In this document: piece by piece, positions 28,588 through 37,677 of the stretch
Layout: each line of letters starts with the position of its first letter
How positions within the stretch are numbered: position 1 is the stretch's first letter
Assembly (NCBI GenBank): GCA_018056165.1
Contig: JAGPGD010000012.1
Span: 1 to 51,700, forward strand
Origin: Paludibacteraceae bacterium
GTDB lineage: Bacteria; Bacteroidota; Bacteroidia; Bacteroidales; Paludibacteraceae
Direction of reading: 5' to 3'
DNA length: 51,700 nucleotides
Notes under the pieces: generated by a model
The model's database searches: none
The model's input: the letters and a program-made list of their open reading frames with translations, nothing else
Told to the model about the DNA's origin: nothing
Program-made: the position numbers and the translations under genes

Positions 28588-29274
28588 TTAGTTTTTTAAA
28601 AAATTTATTTGTTCCATACACCCTTTGAGTATTTCAATATCAGTGGAATTGATGACTCCCTCCAGAGAAGCAGCAATGACTTGATGACCATGTTTGTTTT
28701 TGGTACGACCATGAACCAGTCGGACAAGTTTGGATGGGTCTCGTTCTTCTTTGATAATGGCTTCAATAACTTTACGCAATGATACATTGTTTCCCTGATT
28801 GGAAACATAGTTGCTCAGACGGATATTACATCGCTGCAACTGATTGTCCATTTGTTACTCAAGTCGAACTCTACTTTTGGTCAAACGGCGAAACTGTTAG
28901 CTGAGTTGACGCATTTGTTGTAAAACACTATCGGGAACAAAACTGCCTTTGATCAAATCTTTCTGAAGACATTCTGCTATCCACTGCGCATCCTTTACAT
29001 CGCTCTTCCGACCAGGCAACTGCTTGATAAAATAAGGATTGGCTAGTTTTAACGAAAAATCTGATTGAAGAACCTGCCATATAGGCATCCAATAAATACT
29101 GGTACTCTCCATCGCTATATTGCCACAACCTTCCTCTACCAAGGCATCACGCAAGGCTATCAGATCAGGGGTGAGTGTACCATAACGTTTTTCTAAAATT
29201 TTTTTGCCTTGCTCATCCAAAATACAAGCAAATATGCTATCTTTGTGAACGTCAAGGCCACATGCTTTTTCCAT
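28588..29274 (-). pseudogene. IS110-family transposase, truncated with two nonsense codons
   Basis: Residues 1-125 give the DEDD RuvC-like domain: GLDVHKDSIFACI (first Asp), AMESTSIYW (Glu) and LPGRKSDVKDAQWIAE (last Asp pair). Two TAA codons follow in the same frame at 28897-28899 and 28855-28857, separated by QFRRLTKSRVRLE. Reading resumes in frame for 87 codons (MDNQLQRCNIRLSNY to MEQINFLKN), the coiled linker region. The C-terminal transposase_20 domain with its catalytic Ser is absent. No frameshift is needed in the preserved part. Confidence 0.9.
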
Positions 29275-29443
29275 AAAATTACCGGATTAAATTGTTAAAC
29301 AATTAGTTTATTTCATTGGTTATTAAAAACCAACTTACAAAGGTAACATTTGTGCTCAGAAGCACGGTACGGTAAACCTTTAAAGTCTTGTGACCTTGAT
29401 TTTTATTTTCACACGTTTGGAAATACCTCGATTTTCATGTAAT
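28588..29443 (-). mobile_element. IS110-family element remnant
   Basis: The left part of an IS110-type element survives: a non-coding leader of about 170 bases (29275-29443) and the first 225 or so codons of the transposase. The C-terminal part and right end are missing; only about 100 bases separate it from sufB. The leader contains a short hairpin GTGCT-CAGA-AGCAC (29352-29365). In IS110 elements the leader end encodes the bridge RNA, so a remnant may be present here. Confidence 0.75.
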
Positions 29444-29622
29444 TTTGTTCTACGGTTAAATGTTTCATCTTTGTAACTTTTTAAGGGGAAGAGACCAAAG
29501 TAAAGCATTTATTCCATCAGGGCAAAGGGGAAATGCTCTTTTTTCTCCTTTGTCTTGAAAAATAATTTTCCTTTACCTTATTATTTCCCCTGAAAAAGTT
29601 GCATTAATTACTTGAATTTACG
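29444..29622 (-). mobile_element. Solo left end of an IS30-family element (remnant)
   Basis: About 179 bases match the IS30 copy 1 left end on the minus strand: terminal repeat at 29593-29617, leader hairpin region, and the first nine codons of the transposase (MKHLTVEQ...), after which similarity stops at 29444. It abuts the IS110 remnant on one side and the glycosyltransferase module on the other, with its outer end pointing to that module. Confidence 0.88.
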
Positions 29623-29706
29623 TAACACAGTATCTTATCTGCTGGAAATATTCCAACTTCTCTTATTGACAAACATCTTGATATTTTTGAATAAATACTC
29701 TTAAAA

Positions 29707-30882
29707 ATGCAAAATAAAGTTACTCATACTTTGTCAAATTGTCCTTTGTTTTATTTGAAAAAACAATGGTGGATTTTCCTGATTTTTATCAGTTTATTCA
29801 TAAAAATTTTTCTTTTGCCAGTAAAAACCGGTGATTATGTTGTATATTTAGAACCCTGGATTAATTTTATAAAAACGCATGGCTACTTTTCTGCCTTAAA
29901 ATATGATTTTTACAATTATACTCCTGCTTACTTGTATATTTTAGCCGCAATTGCTAAAATAGGATTAAATCCTCTGTTTCTTATCAAAGGAATTTCTGTT
30001 TTATTTGAATATGTAACAGCTTATTTTGTAGGGGAAATTGTATGGTTAAAATTTAAAGATAATCTGGTAATTATCATTGCGTTAGCAATTGTTCCCCTGC
30101 TTCCTTCTGTGATGCTCAATAGCAGTTATCTCTCGCAATGTGATGCTATTTATGCTTCGTTTACAGTAGCAAGCATTTATTATGCACTAAAAAACAAATC
30201 TTTTCTTTCAGTTTTAATGTTAGGAATAGCCTTTTCGTTTAAATTACAAGCTGTTTTTATCCTGCCATTCTTTTTTGTGATGCTCTTACGGGGCAATGTT
30301 AAATGGTATCATTTTTTTCTCATTCCAGCTGTCTATCTTATTAGCATTTTCCCAGCATGGTTGGTTGGCAGACCTTTTTCAGAATTGATAAGCATTTATT
30401 TTTCGCAAGCTGATTATTATCGTCTGCTTACCATGAATTTCCCCAATCTTTATATCTGGTTCAACAATAACTATTATGAATTAATTTCAAAAACAGGGAT
30501 TTTTTTCACTTTTTTATTTACTTTGTTTGGTGGAATAAAATTAAGCTTAAAAAGAATTAATTTTACTTTTGAAAACTGGATTCAGCTTGCTTTTTTAAGC
30601 GTAACGGTAATACCTTTTTTCTTGCCAGGTATGCACGAACGTTATCTTTATCTGGGAGATGTGCTGGGAGTGGCGTATTTAATGATTTTTCCTCGTAAAT
30701 TTTATCTGCCATTAGCCGTCTGGGTAATTTCGTTTTATTCTTATATTCGCTGCTCTCGCTTCAATGAAATTCTACCTATGTGGCCAGCTTTCTTTGTTTA
30801 TTTATTAATTTTAGTCTTTATTTCCATTGATTTTTATTTAGGAATTCGAACAAACAGTTCATTATCAAAAACAAATGAATAA
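29707..30882 (+). CDS. Polytopic mannosyltransferase-like protein (Gpi18/COG5542-like GT-C)
   Basis: The 391-residue membrane protein has about ten hydrophobic segments. The first extracytoplasmic loop has TGDYVVYLEPWINF, a GT-C acidic motif, followed by YNYTPAYLYILAA. Later motifs SQCDAIYASF, FSFKLQAVF and PGMHERYLYLGD match the Gpi18-like group, which transfers hexoses from a polyprenyl phosphate donor. The downstream GtrB could supply such a donor. First gene of a four-gene plus-strand cluster (spacings 63, 12 and 5 bases). A TATTTTTG (29682-29689) upstream fits a -7 element. Confidence 0.72.
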   Translation: MQNKVTHTLSNCPLFYLKKQWWIFLIFISLFIKIFLLPVKTGDYVVYLEPWINFIKTHGYFSALKYDFYNYTPAYLYILAAIAKIGLNPLFLIKGISVLFEYVTAYFVGEIVWLKFKDNLVIIIALAIVPLLPSVMLNSSYLSQCDAIYASFTVASIYYALKNKSFLSVLMLGIAFSFKLQAVFILPFFFVMLLRGNVKWYHFFLIPAVYLISIFPAWLVGRPFSELISIYFSQADYYRLLTMNFPNLYIWFNNNYYELISKTGIFFTFLFTLFGGIKLSLKRINFTFENWIQLAFLSVTVIPFFLPGMHERYLYLGDVLGVAYLMIFPRKFYLPLAVWVISFYSYIRCSRFNEILPMWPAFFVYLLILVFISIDFYLGIRTNSSLSKTNE

Positions 30883-30945
30883 TTTTATGAGAAAAGGGGA
30901 AATTTTTTACCTTTCTTATCAAAAATTATCAAAAATTTTTTCATT

Positions 30946-32388
30946 ATGTCTTTAAAAATAAGAAAACAGTTTCTTTTTATCTTTTTCATTATCAGTATTT
31001 ACACTTTGCTGACAATTGTATGCTGGAATCATTGCTACTTCTGGGACAATATTCAACAAATTTCAAAAGAAGCACATTGGTTTTATCAAAATAATTTTTC
31101 TTCCCTAATAATTCCCATACACAGTTCAAGTGATGAAATTGTTCCCACGGGATATCATCCACCTTTGATGGGTATAATGACGGCTGCCTTATGGAAAATT
31201 TTTGGTTATCATTTGTGGGTTTCTCACTTTTTTGTTTTTTGCTGGTTTTTTATTCTGCTTTATCAAACCATAAAATTGTTGCAACTAATTTTCCCTCAAA
31301 AATATGCAAGTGGGGCACTTATCATCGTACTTTTGGAAGCAACAGTGTTGACTCAATTTGCTATTGCTTCGCCCGACTTTATTTTATTAACTGCATTTGT
31401 GATTTGTTTACGAGCAATTTTAGAACAAAAAAAAATTTTACTTTCTGTAGGTTTGATTTTTTTATGTGGCATTAACGCCAGAGGCTTGTTAACAGGAATT
31501 GCATTGTTTTTCACAAATTATTATTATTTATATTTACAATCAGAGAAAAAACATACCTTTGAGTATTTGAAAAAATCTTTTATCCCTTTTCTTCCTACTC
31601 TTCTGTTATTAATAGCATATTATTGCTTGTATTTTAAAACCAATGGATGGTTTTTTGCCGATTCTTCAGAAGCAGGACATTATGCTTTACCTGCTAATTT
31701 TTCCATGATAATAAAACATCTTTTTGAATTTATTATCCGACTCATAGAAAACGGGCGTATTGTTGTTTGGGGAATTGCTTTTTATTTGTTTATACTGATT
31801 ATTCGAGGGAAAATACAAACCAGCATCAAAGATAATGTATTGATTTTTTGTTTTTTATTTTTAATGGCAGAATACCTTGTTTTGGTTTTTACAACGCGAA
31901 TGCCTTTTTCAGGAAGATATTTCATGCCCTTGTTTTTTGTGTTGACTTTAATTACTCTATCAGGGATTACTCATTTTTTCGATCGTAAAAAAATTAAAAT
32001 TACTTTTGTTGTAATTCTGCTGTTTGAATTAACTGGACATTTCTGGATCTATCCTGAAAAAATAGCTCAATCGTGGGATAGTACGCTGGCTCATTTGCCT
32101 TATTATGAATTGAGAAAAAAATGTTTCGATTATATTGATCAACAAGGAATAGATTATCAAAAAATTTCTGCAGGTTTTTGCTTGTATGGCGACAAGGGCT
32201 ACATTGAGCTTCAACATTATGGAGAAAAAATAAGCTCTGATTTCAACCATGAATATTTTATTTATTCTAACATTTCCAATGTACCCGATGAATGGAGAAT
32301 TCAATTGAATGACACTACCAAATGGAAATCTTTACGAACTTTTCAGAAATGGCCAACTAAAATAATTTTATATCAAAAGATTCATTAA
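30946..32388 (+). CDS. Polytopic glycosyltransferase, GT39/ArnT-like (putative)
   Basis: A 480-residue protein with about eleven hydrophobic segments and a C-terminal soluble tail. After the first segment come CYFWDNIQQISKEAHWFYQ and GYHPPLMGIMTAALWKIFGYHLW, the typical D-x-x-x...H-P-P-L loop of PMT/ArnT-type GT-C enzymes, which use lipid-phosphate sugar donors on the outer face of the inner membrane. GtrA and GtrB follow directly. The acceptor is unknown; surface glycan decoration is inferred from the neighbours. Confidence 0.7.
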   Translation: MSLKIRKQFLFIFFIISIYTLLTIVCWNHCYFWDNIQQISKEAHWFYQNNFSSLIIPIHSSSDEIVPTGYHPPLMGIMTAALWKIFGYHLWVSHFFVFCWFFILLYQTIKLLQLIFPQKYASGALIIVLLEATVLTQFAIASPDFILLTAFVICLRAILEQKKILLSVGLIFLCGINARGLLTGIALFFTNYYYLYLQSEKKHTFEYLKKSFIPFLPTLLLLIAYYCLYFKTNGWFFADSSEAGHYALPANFSMIIKHLFEFIIRLIENGRIVVWGIAFYLFILIIRGKIQTSIKDNVLIFCFLFLMAEYLVLVFTTRMPFSGRYFMPLFFVLTLITLSGITHFFDRKKIKITFVVILLFELTGHFWIYPEKIAQSWDSTLAHLPYYELRKKCFDYIDQQGIDYQKISAGFCLYGDKGYIELQHYGEKISSDFNHEYFIYSNISNVPDEWRIQLNDTTKWKSLRTFQKWPTKIILYQKIH

Positions 32389-32400
32389 ATTTTTCCTGTT

Positions 32401-32787
32401 ATGAACTATTCTAAAATTGTGATACAATTTTTCAAATTCGGGATAGTGGGTATTTTAAACACACTCATTACTGCATTCGTTATCTGGTTGTTGCTCAAAG
32501 TTTTTCATTGTTCTAATTATGTTTCAAATATTATTGGCTATCTCGCAGGTTTGATAAATAGTTTTATCTGGAACAGAAAATGGACTTTTGAAAGCCATGG
32601 AAAAATTTCAGTAACAGTTTTTAAATTTATCATTACTTTTGTTATTTCCTATTTATTACAATTGGGTGGCTTACATCTATTGCTCCAATATACAACAATA
32701 GACAATTACGTTTGTCAGTTGATAGCAATGGTGATTTATACCATTATTAATTTTTTATTAAACAAGTATTATACTTTTAAAATCTAA
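32401..32787 (+). CDS. GtrA-family membrane protein
   Basis: A 128-residue protein with four membrane segments. The start FFKFGIVGILNTLITAFVIWLL and the centre YLAGLINSFIWNRKWTF are the GtrA signature, with FLLNKYYTF at the end. GtrA proteins are thought to flip polyprenyl-phosphate-linked sugar across the inner membrane. It lies 12 bases after a GT-C transferase and 5 bases before GtrB, the usual gtr arrangement. Confidence 0.92.
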   Translation: MNYSKIVIQFFKFGIVGILNTLITAFVIWLLLKVFHCSNYVSNIIGYLAGLINSFIWNRKWTFESHGKISVTVFKFIITFVISYLLQLGGLHLLLQYTTIDNYVCQLIAMVIYTIINFLLNKYYTFKI

Positions 32788-32792
32788 TTCAA

Positions 32793-33752
32793 ATGTATCA
32801 GTCATTAAGCATAATCGTTCCTTGTTATAATGAAGAAGAAGTAATTATCGAATCTTATAAAAGATTGAAGCAAGTTTCGCAAAAATTAGATTTTGATACG
32901 GATATCATTTTTATCAATGATGGAAGTATCGACCGTACCGAACAAATATTATCAGAAATAGCGAAAACGGATAAAAATGTAAAAGTAATTAGCTTTTCAA
33001 GAAATTTCGGACATCAAAATGCAGTGACGGCTGGTTTAAATCATTGTACTTCTGATTTGGCCGTAATTATTGATGCCGATTTACAGGACCCTCCCGAGTT
33101 AATACCGCAAATGATAGAAACACTAAAAAAAAATCAGGCTCAAGTAGTGTATTGTGTACGTAAAATTCGAAAAGGAGAAAGTTTATTTAAAAGGTTTTCA
33201 GCAAAAATATTTTATCGATTTCTGAATTTTTTGTCAGAAATAAAACTTCCCGTTGATACAGGTGATTTCAGATTGGTGGATAAAAATATTATTAAAGAAT
33301 TCAACCGAATGAGGGAAAAAGGAAAATATATTCGTGGTTTAATTGCCTGGATGGGATTTAAACAAGTACCTTTTTATTACGAGAGAGAAGCCCGTTTTGC
33401 TGGGGAAACAAAATATTCGCTTTCTAAAATGATTAAATTGGCAACTACTTCCATGCTGTATTTCTCTAAAAAGCCATTAAAAATAGCTATTTATCTCGGA
33501 TTTTTTACAACATTACTGGCTATCTTATTGGTTTTGTGGTCGATATTTGGGAAAATATTTGGTTTTACAAATGCTGATCCTGGATGGACATCCTTATTTA
33601 TAGCCATCGTGTTTTTTGGTGGAATTCAATTACTTATGATTGGAATTTTAGGAACTTATATAGGAACCCTTTTTGATGAAGTGAAAGATAGACCTGAATA
33701 TGTAGTGAAAAATCTACTGAATTTTGAAAATAATATAGAAAAGGAAAAATAA
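32793..33752 (+). CDS. GtrB/DPM1-like polyprenyl-phosphate glycosyltransferase
   Basis: A 319-residue protein with a GT2 domain (residues 1-230: LSIIVPCYNEEEVIIESY, FINDGSIDRTE, VIIDADLQDPPELI) and two C-terminal membrane segments (YLGFFTTLLAILLVLWSIF; SLFIAIVFFGGIQLLMIGILGTYIG). It transfers a hexose from a nucleotide sugar to undecaprenyl phosphate on the cytoplasmic face. With GtrA as flippase and the two GT-C proteins as final transferases it forms a complete sugar-decoration route. Confidence 0.93.
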   Translation: MYQSLSIIVPCYNEEEVIIESYKRLKQVSQKLDFDTDIIFINDGSIDRTEQILSEIAKTDKNVKVISFSRNFGHQNAVTAGLNHCTSDLAVIIDADLQDPPELIPQMIETLKKNQAQVVYCVRKIRKGESLFKRFSAKIFYRFLNFLSEIKLPVDTGDFRLVDKNIIKEFNRMREKGKYIRGLIAWMGFKQVPFYYEREARFAGETKYSLSKMIKLATTSMLYFSKKPLKIAIYLGFFTTLLAILLVLWSIFGKIFGFTNADPGWTSLFIAIVFFGGIQLLMIGILGTYIGTLFDEVKDRPEYVVKNLLNFENNIEKEK

Positions 33753-33785
33753 CTACAATAAGCTTAGCTATTTATAATTCTCATA

Positions 33786-33870
33786 ATTCAAGCAAATTCC
33801 ACCAATTAATGCAGCTTTTAAAGGAACATAAGATGAAAAAATATTTTTCCTTTTATTTGCCCTGATGAAT
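33786..33870 (+). mobile_element. Decayed IS30 left-end remnant
   Basis: Similarity to 390-493 of IS30 copy 1 is patchy but in order: ATTCAAG, AATTAATGCA with CTTTT, ATAAGAT, ATTTTTC, and TTTGCCCTGATG. An insertion of about ten bases follows the first block. Its outer end faces the gtr module, mirror to the remnant at 29444-29622. It lies between gtrB and the end of metA. Confidence 0.6.
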
Positions 33871-33876
33871 TTTAAT

Positions 33877-34794
33877 TCAATGAATTTTACTAAGTTCGTA
33901 CGGTGTTTCCTGATAAACAAAGTAATTAAGCCAGTTTGTAAAAAGCAAATTAGCATGACTTCTCCAGCGAACAATAGGTTCATTTTCTGGATTATCATTC
34001 AAATAGTAATTTTTAGGCATCTTTATTGGCAACCCTTTTGCTAAATCTCTTTTATATTCGTCATCCAGTGTTCGAGCTGAATATTCAGAATGTCCAGTAA
34101 TAAAGAACTCTCGTCCATTTCTCCCCATCACCATGTAAACACCTGATTCTGCGGATTCTGAAAGTAAAGTAAGCTCGGGAACTTTCTTAATATCTTCGGC
34201 ACGAACTTCAGTGTAACGACTATGAGGAACATAAAATACATCGTCAAAACCTCGAAAAATTGGGTTTTGTGGATTATATAGCGTATGTTCGAAAACGCCA
34301 AACATTTTTTCTTTCAATGGATATTTAGGAATGCCGTAATAATAATACAAACCAGCCTGGGCTGCCCAACATACAAACATAGTAGAAGTGACATGCGTAC
34401 GCACCCAATCGAAAATTTTCGTGATTTCATCCCAGTAAGTCACTTCCTCATAAGATAAATGTTCAATGGGCGCACCTGTAATAATCATTCCATCATAATT
34501 GCTTTCTTTGATGACATCAAATTTTTTGTAAAAAGCCATCATGTGCTCAATTGGCGTATTTTTGGGGGTATGACTTTCCAATTGCAAAAAATCGACTTCA
34601 ATTTGAAGCGGTGAATTCGAAAGTAACCGTATCAAATCAGTTTCAGTCGTAATTTTTAAAGGCATCAAGTTTAATATCACAATCTTAAGAGGACGAATAT
34701 CTTGATGAGAAGCTCTATCAGAATCCATTACAAAAATGTTTTCTTTTCTGAGAATGTCCACAGCGGGCATCGAGGCAGGAATATTTAATGGCAT
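33877..34794 (-). CDS. metA: Homoserine O-acyltransferase MetA, probably acetyl-CoA-specific
   Basis: A 305-residue MetA-family protein, first step of methionine synthesis from homoserine. The catalytic Cys142 lies in FVCWAAQAGLY, His235 and Glu237 in TGHSEYSA. Residue 111 is Glu (TGAPIEHLSYEE), where E. coli, a succinyltransferase, has Gly. Glu111 is known to favour acetyl-CoA, so O-acetylhomoserine is the predicted product even though many databases name the family succinyltransferase. It is monocistronic or follows the solute-binding gene at 34885. I saw no SAM riboswitch before it. Confidence 0.93.
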   Translation of the reverse strand: MPLNIPASMPAVDILRKENIFVMDSDRASHQDIRPLKIVILNLMPLKITTETDLIRLLSNSPLQIEVDFLQLESHTPKNTPIEHMMAFYKKFDVIKESNYDGMIITGAPIEHLSYEEVTYWDEITKIFDWVRTHVTSTMFVCWAAQAGLYYYYGIPKYPLKEKMFGVFEHTLYNPQNPIFRGFDDVFYVPHSRYTEVRAEDIKKVPELTLLSESAESGVYMVMGRNGREFFITGHSEYSARTLDDEYKRDLAKGLPIKMPKNYYLNDNPENEPIVRWRSHANLLFTNWLNYFVYQETPYELSKIH

Positions 34795-34884
34795 ATTTTT
34801 ATTTTTTTCAAATTTTTTTATTCAAATAAGCTGATTCGTAATTGTTTGATTACTAAAACAACCTTACAAAAACAAAGTTCAAAT

Positions 34885-35679
34885 TTAATAATATTTACGA
34901 TAAATTTTCCAGTAAGCTTCACTTCCAATAAAATCATTCAGAAAATCATTTAATTTTTTCTGCAATTGTTTTGATTCTTTATACAACATCCAACCATATT
35001 GCTGGTCAAAACCGAGTGGTAAAGAAATATCGAGGTTGGGATATTGTAATTTCCATTTCAATGCATCTCTTTCATCACAAATAGTTTGTTTGATTTTACC
35101 CATAGCTACCCATTTTACTAAATCTTCACTATTGACATCATTTACTTCAACCAGATAAATTGTATCAGCAATTTCATCAGAAAGATTCTTTAAGCGTAGT
35201 TTATGAGGTGAATTTTTTGGTATATAAATGGTGTCGCCAGCTAAATCCACTTGATTTTTAATAATTTTTTCAGATGAATCCTTGCATTGTATCAATACTT
35301 GCCTGGAAGTTTTAAGAGGAATAGTAAACAAATATTCATTTTGCCATTCGGAAGTAATAGGAATAAAATCAGCATAAATATCATAATTGCCTTTCCTTAA
35401 ACCTTCCAAACATTCTTTAAAATTATTATTAGTACTAATTATTAATTCAAGATTCAAACTATCAGCAAAAGCTTTTGCAATTTCATATTGAAATCCAAAA
35501 ACACTGTCTCCTTTCATTGCAAAACCAAGAGCGCTGCTGTCAGTGACAACAGACAATCTTCCCGATTTTAAAATAGCTGGCAAATCATGTGCTGTCTTTT
35601 CTCTGAAAAACAACAGTTTAATAAATAAAATTAATAACACAAAAGCAATTGTAAAGAAAATATACTTTTTAATTTTCAT
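34885..35679 (-). CDS. Periplasmic solute-binding-like protein (SBP family 3), membrane-anchored
   Basis: A 264-residue protein with an N-terminal hydrophobic helix (YIFFTIAFVLLILFIKLLFF), no lipobox, then a family-3 solute-binding fold: LSVVTDSSALGFAM, FGFQYEIAKAFADSLNLEL, LRKGNYDIYADFIPIT, and YGWMLYKESKQLQKKLNDFL. This resembles the regulatory domain of the lytic transglycosylase MltF, but there is no SLT catalytic domain here. No transport permease is nearby. The ligand is unknown. The gene lies between the porin and metA on the same strand. Confidence 0.7.
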   Translation of the reverse strand: MKIKKYIFFTIAFVLLILFIKLLFFREKTAHDLPAILKSGRLSVVTDSSALGFAMKGDSVFGFQYEIAKAFADSLNLELIISTNNNFKECLEGLRKGNYDIYADFIPITSEWQNEYLFTIPLKTSRQVLIQCKDSSEKIIKNQVDLAGDTIYIPKNSPHKLRLKNLSDEIADTIYLVEVNDVNSEDLVKWVAMGKIKQTICDERDALKWKLQYPNLDISLPLGFDQQYGWMLYKESKQLQKKLNDFLNDFIGSEAYWKIYRKYY

Positions 35680-35742
35680 AAATAAGTAACTATTTTAAAT
35701 GAATAAATCAATCGAAAGTTTTAAAAATACTGGTTTCTCCTT

Positions 35743-37623
35743 TTAATTATAAAAATTAGTAGAAACCCCAATTTTAAAAATTGCGGGAGAAAGGGGATAA
35801 TTAGGCATAGAAAAATAAGCAGTTTTCATAAACAACTGATTGATATGATAATATTCTACAAAAAAACGAGCTTGTTTCAAATGAAAATTGGCATATACAT
35901 TAATTACTGGAAAATTTCCTACTTTTGTTGTGGACTGATTATAAAATTGTGCTGTAGCTGGCATATAACAAGGTGAATAATATTCTGTAAAATAACGTAA
36001 ATTAGCGCCTAATTGAGCACTTAGCACGTTGAACCACAAGCCATTATAATATAAATTATGATACAAGGCAAATGCAGGAAGTGGAATTACTTCCGAATTT
36101 GCACTTCGCTGATAAACAATATTGTTCTCCAAATTAAATTTTCCAAAATGAAAATCCTTTTTTAAATTCAATGCCAGAACTTGTACATTTCCATTGTGTT
36201 GGACTGGCAATGCTTGAGAATTAAAATAAATATAATCAGTCAAATTTTCAACAGAAACATTGAGTGAAAAATAGCGAGTTGGTATGGAAAAGGTTCCATT
36301 AATATTGGCACGGTAGGTTTTATTAAAATTATTATCCCAGCAAAAATGGTTGGAATGATAATGTTGCAAAAAATAAGAGGGTTCATCACTCTTTACAAAT
36401 CCACCCGCCGTTAAAATAATACTGTCTTTAAACAATTTAAAATAGCCACCCAATTTACCTTTGATTTGAAAGTCTCCAGTTTTATATCCCAGCAATCCTA
36501 TTTCGCCTAAAATTTCATAACGAAAACGTGGTCCTTTGTATTTTGAAAGAATTCCGCCAACTTTTGTACTCGACATATTTTTTCGCTCTAAAACTGAATC
36601 AATTTTAAAAGTATATCTTTGAACTTCATTCTGTAAAAAAGCAGTCATTCCAAACTTCAACCATTTATTAAACTCCTCAGCCATATTTACCGATACAGTA
36701 TTGGTCAACGATTGCAAAGCAGCCGTATCATTGGTTTGTGTAAAAGGCAGATAAGTATTCTGGTAAAAATCTTTTTCTACTGTAGGTTCATAATATCTTT
36801 TTCGAGGATCTTCATATTTTATAGTATGGGCAAATCGCGTAACCGGGACATATTCCATTTTTACTGAATCTGGTGAAATATGAATGGGTCGTTCAAATCC
36901 AATTGTGTATTGTTGATTATAAAAAAAGACATTCTTTCTATAAACTGAATATCCATTAATTCGAGTAGGAATATCTTTGGTAGCTATTCCTAAGGGTTCA
37001 TATATATAAGAAGAATCGGCAATCCCTCCATTTTCATGATTGAACATATTGTTTACAGTCACTAAGCCAGTAGCACTATAATGTTTACCATTATAACTAC
37101 CAAACAAGGAGCCGCTAAAGCGTTTTGCTGCTTGATTATTATATTCGCCGACCGCATAGAAATAATCCAGGTTTGTCCCAAAATTCAGTGATTTATTGGC
37201 ATTGGCAGTAAAAAGGAATTTTATATGATCTTGTTGGCGATATGTGGATCCACCGGTATTGTAAACAATATGAGTATAAGGCATTTTTACATTATAAAAA
37301 GTTGCCTTTTCTATATCCATTATGTAAGGATAAAAAGCTTCTGAAAAAATAAAATCGCTTTTTTCAGGACGATCAAAATACAGTTTTGGTTCAATGGGAG
37401 AACCCAAGTTTCCATTGTATGAATTGGCAATACTGAAACGATCAATGGGATTAGCATCCTGAAAATTAAGGTGTAAAGTATCTACCGGAATCGTATCTAC
37501 CACAGCAAAAGGATCAGAAATTTTCCATGTCTTTACCGGACGTGGTTTTACAGGAATTGTTCCCCAAATACTATTAGTAAAGAAAAAAAGAATGCAAAAA
37601 ACAAGATGCTTTTTTATAGGCAT
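35743..37623 (-). CDS. Putative outer-membrane porin (Porin_10-like)
   Basis: Starting at the internal Met at 37623 gives 626 residues with a clear signal peptide (MPIKKHLVFCILFFFTNSIWG). The frame extends to 37653 but the extra ten residues would sit before the signal. The mature protein is rich in aromatic residues and alternating strands typical of a beta-barrel, with NTGGSTYRQQDHIKFLFTA near the start as in the Bacteroidota 'putative porin' family, and ends with Tyr-Asn. It should sit in the outer membrane as a diffusion channel; the substrate is unknown. Confidence 0.75.
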   Translation of the reverse strand: MPIKKHLVFCILFFFTNSIWGTIPVKPRPVKTWKISDPFAVVDTIPVDTLHLNFQDANPIDRFSIANSYNGNLGSPIEPKLYFDRPEKSDFIFSEAFYPYIMDIEKATFYNVKMPYTHIVYNTGGSTYRQQDHIKFLFTANANKSLNFGTNLDYFYAVGEYNNQAAKRFSGSLFGSYNGKHYSATGLVTVNNMFNHENGGIADSSYIYEPLGIATKDIPTRINGYSVYRKNVFFYNQQYTIGFERPIHISPDSVKMEYVPVTRFAHTIKYEDPRKRYYEPTVEKDFYQNTYLPFTQTNDTAALQSLTNTVSVNMAEEFNKWLKFGMTAFLQNEVQRYTFKIDSVLERKNMSSTKVGGILSKYKGPRFRYEILGEIGLLGYKTGDFQIKGKLGGYFKLFKDSIILTAGGFVKSDEPSYFLQHYHSNHFCWDNNFNKTYRANINGTFSIPTRYFSLNVSVENLTDYIYFNSQALPVQHNGNVQVLALNLKKDFHFGKFNLENNIVYQRSANSEVIPLPAFALYHNLYYNGLWFNVLSAQLGANLRYFTEYYSPCYMPATAQFYNQSTTKVGNFPVINVYANFHLKQARFFVEYYHINQLFMKTAYFSMPNYPLSPAIFKIGVSTNFYN

Positions 37624-37669
37624 TAAAATGATAGTTAAGAAATTACCTGCCAAAAATTTAAAACGATAG

Positions 37670-37677
37670 CAAAATTA
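37670..37677 (-). promoter_or_regulatory. Possible -7 element for the porin gene
   Basis: Reads TAATTTTG on the minus strand, matching TAnnTTTG. It lies 47 bases before the ATG at 37623, supporting that start, because a start at 37653 would leave a leader of only about a dozen bases. No clear -33 box. Confidence 0.45.

Noticed and set aside
34795..34884. A SAM-type riboswitch before metA
   Set aside because: The region is short and A/T-rich, and I saw no conserved helices or core sequence of any SAM riboswitch class.
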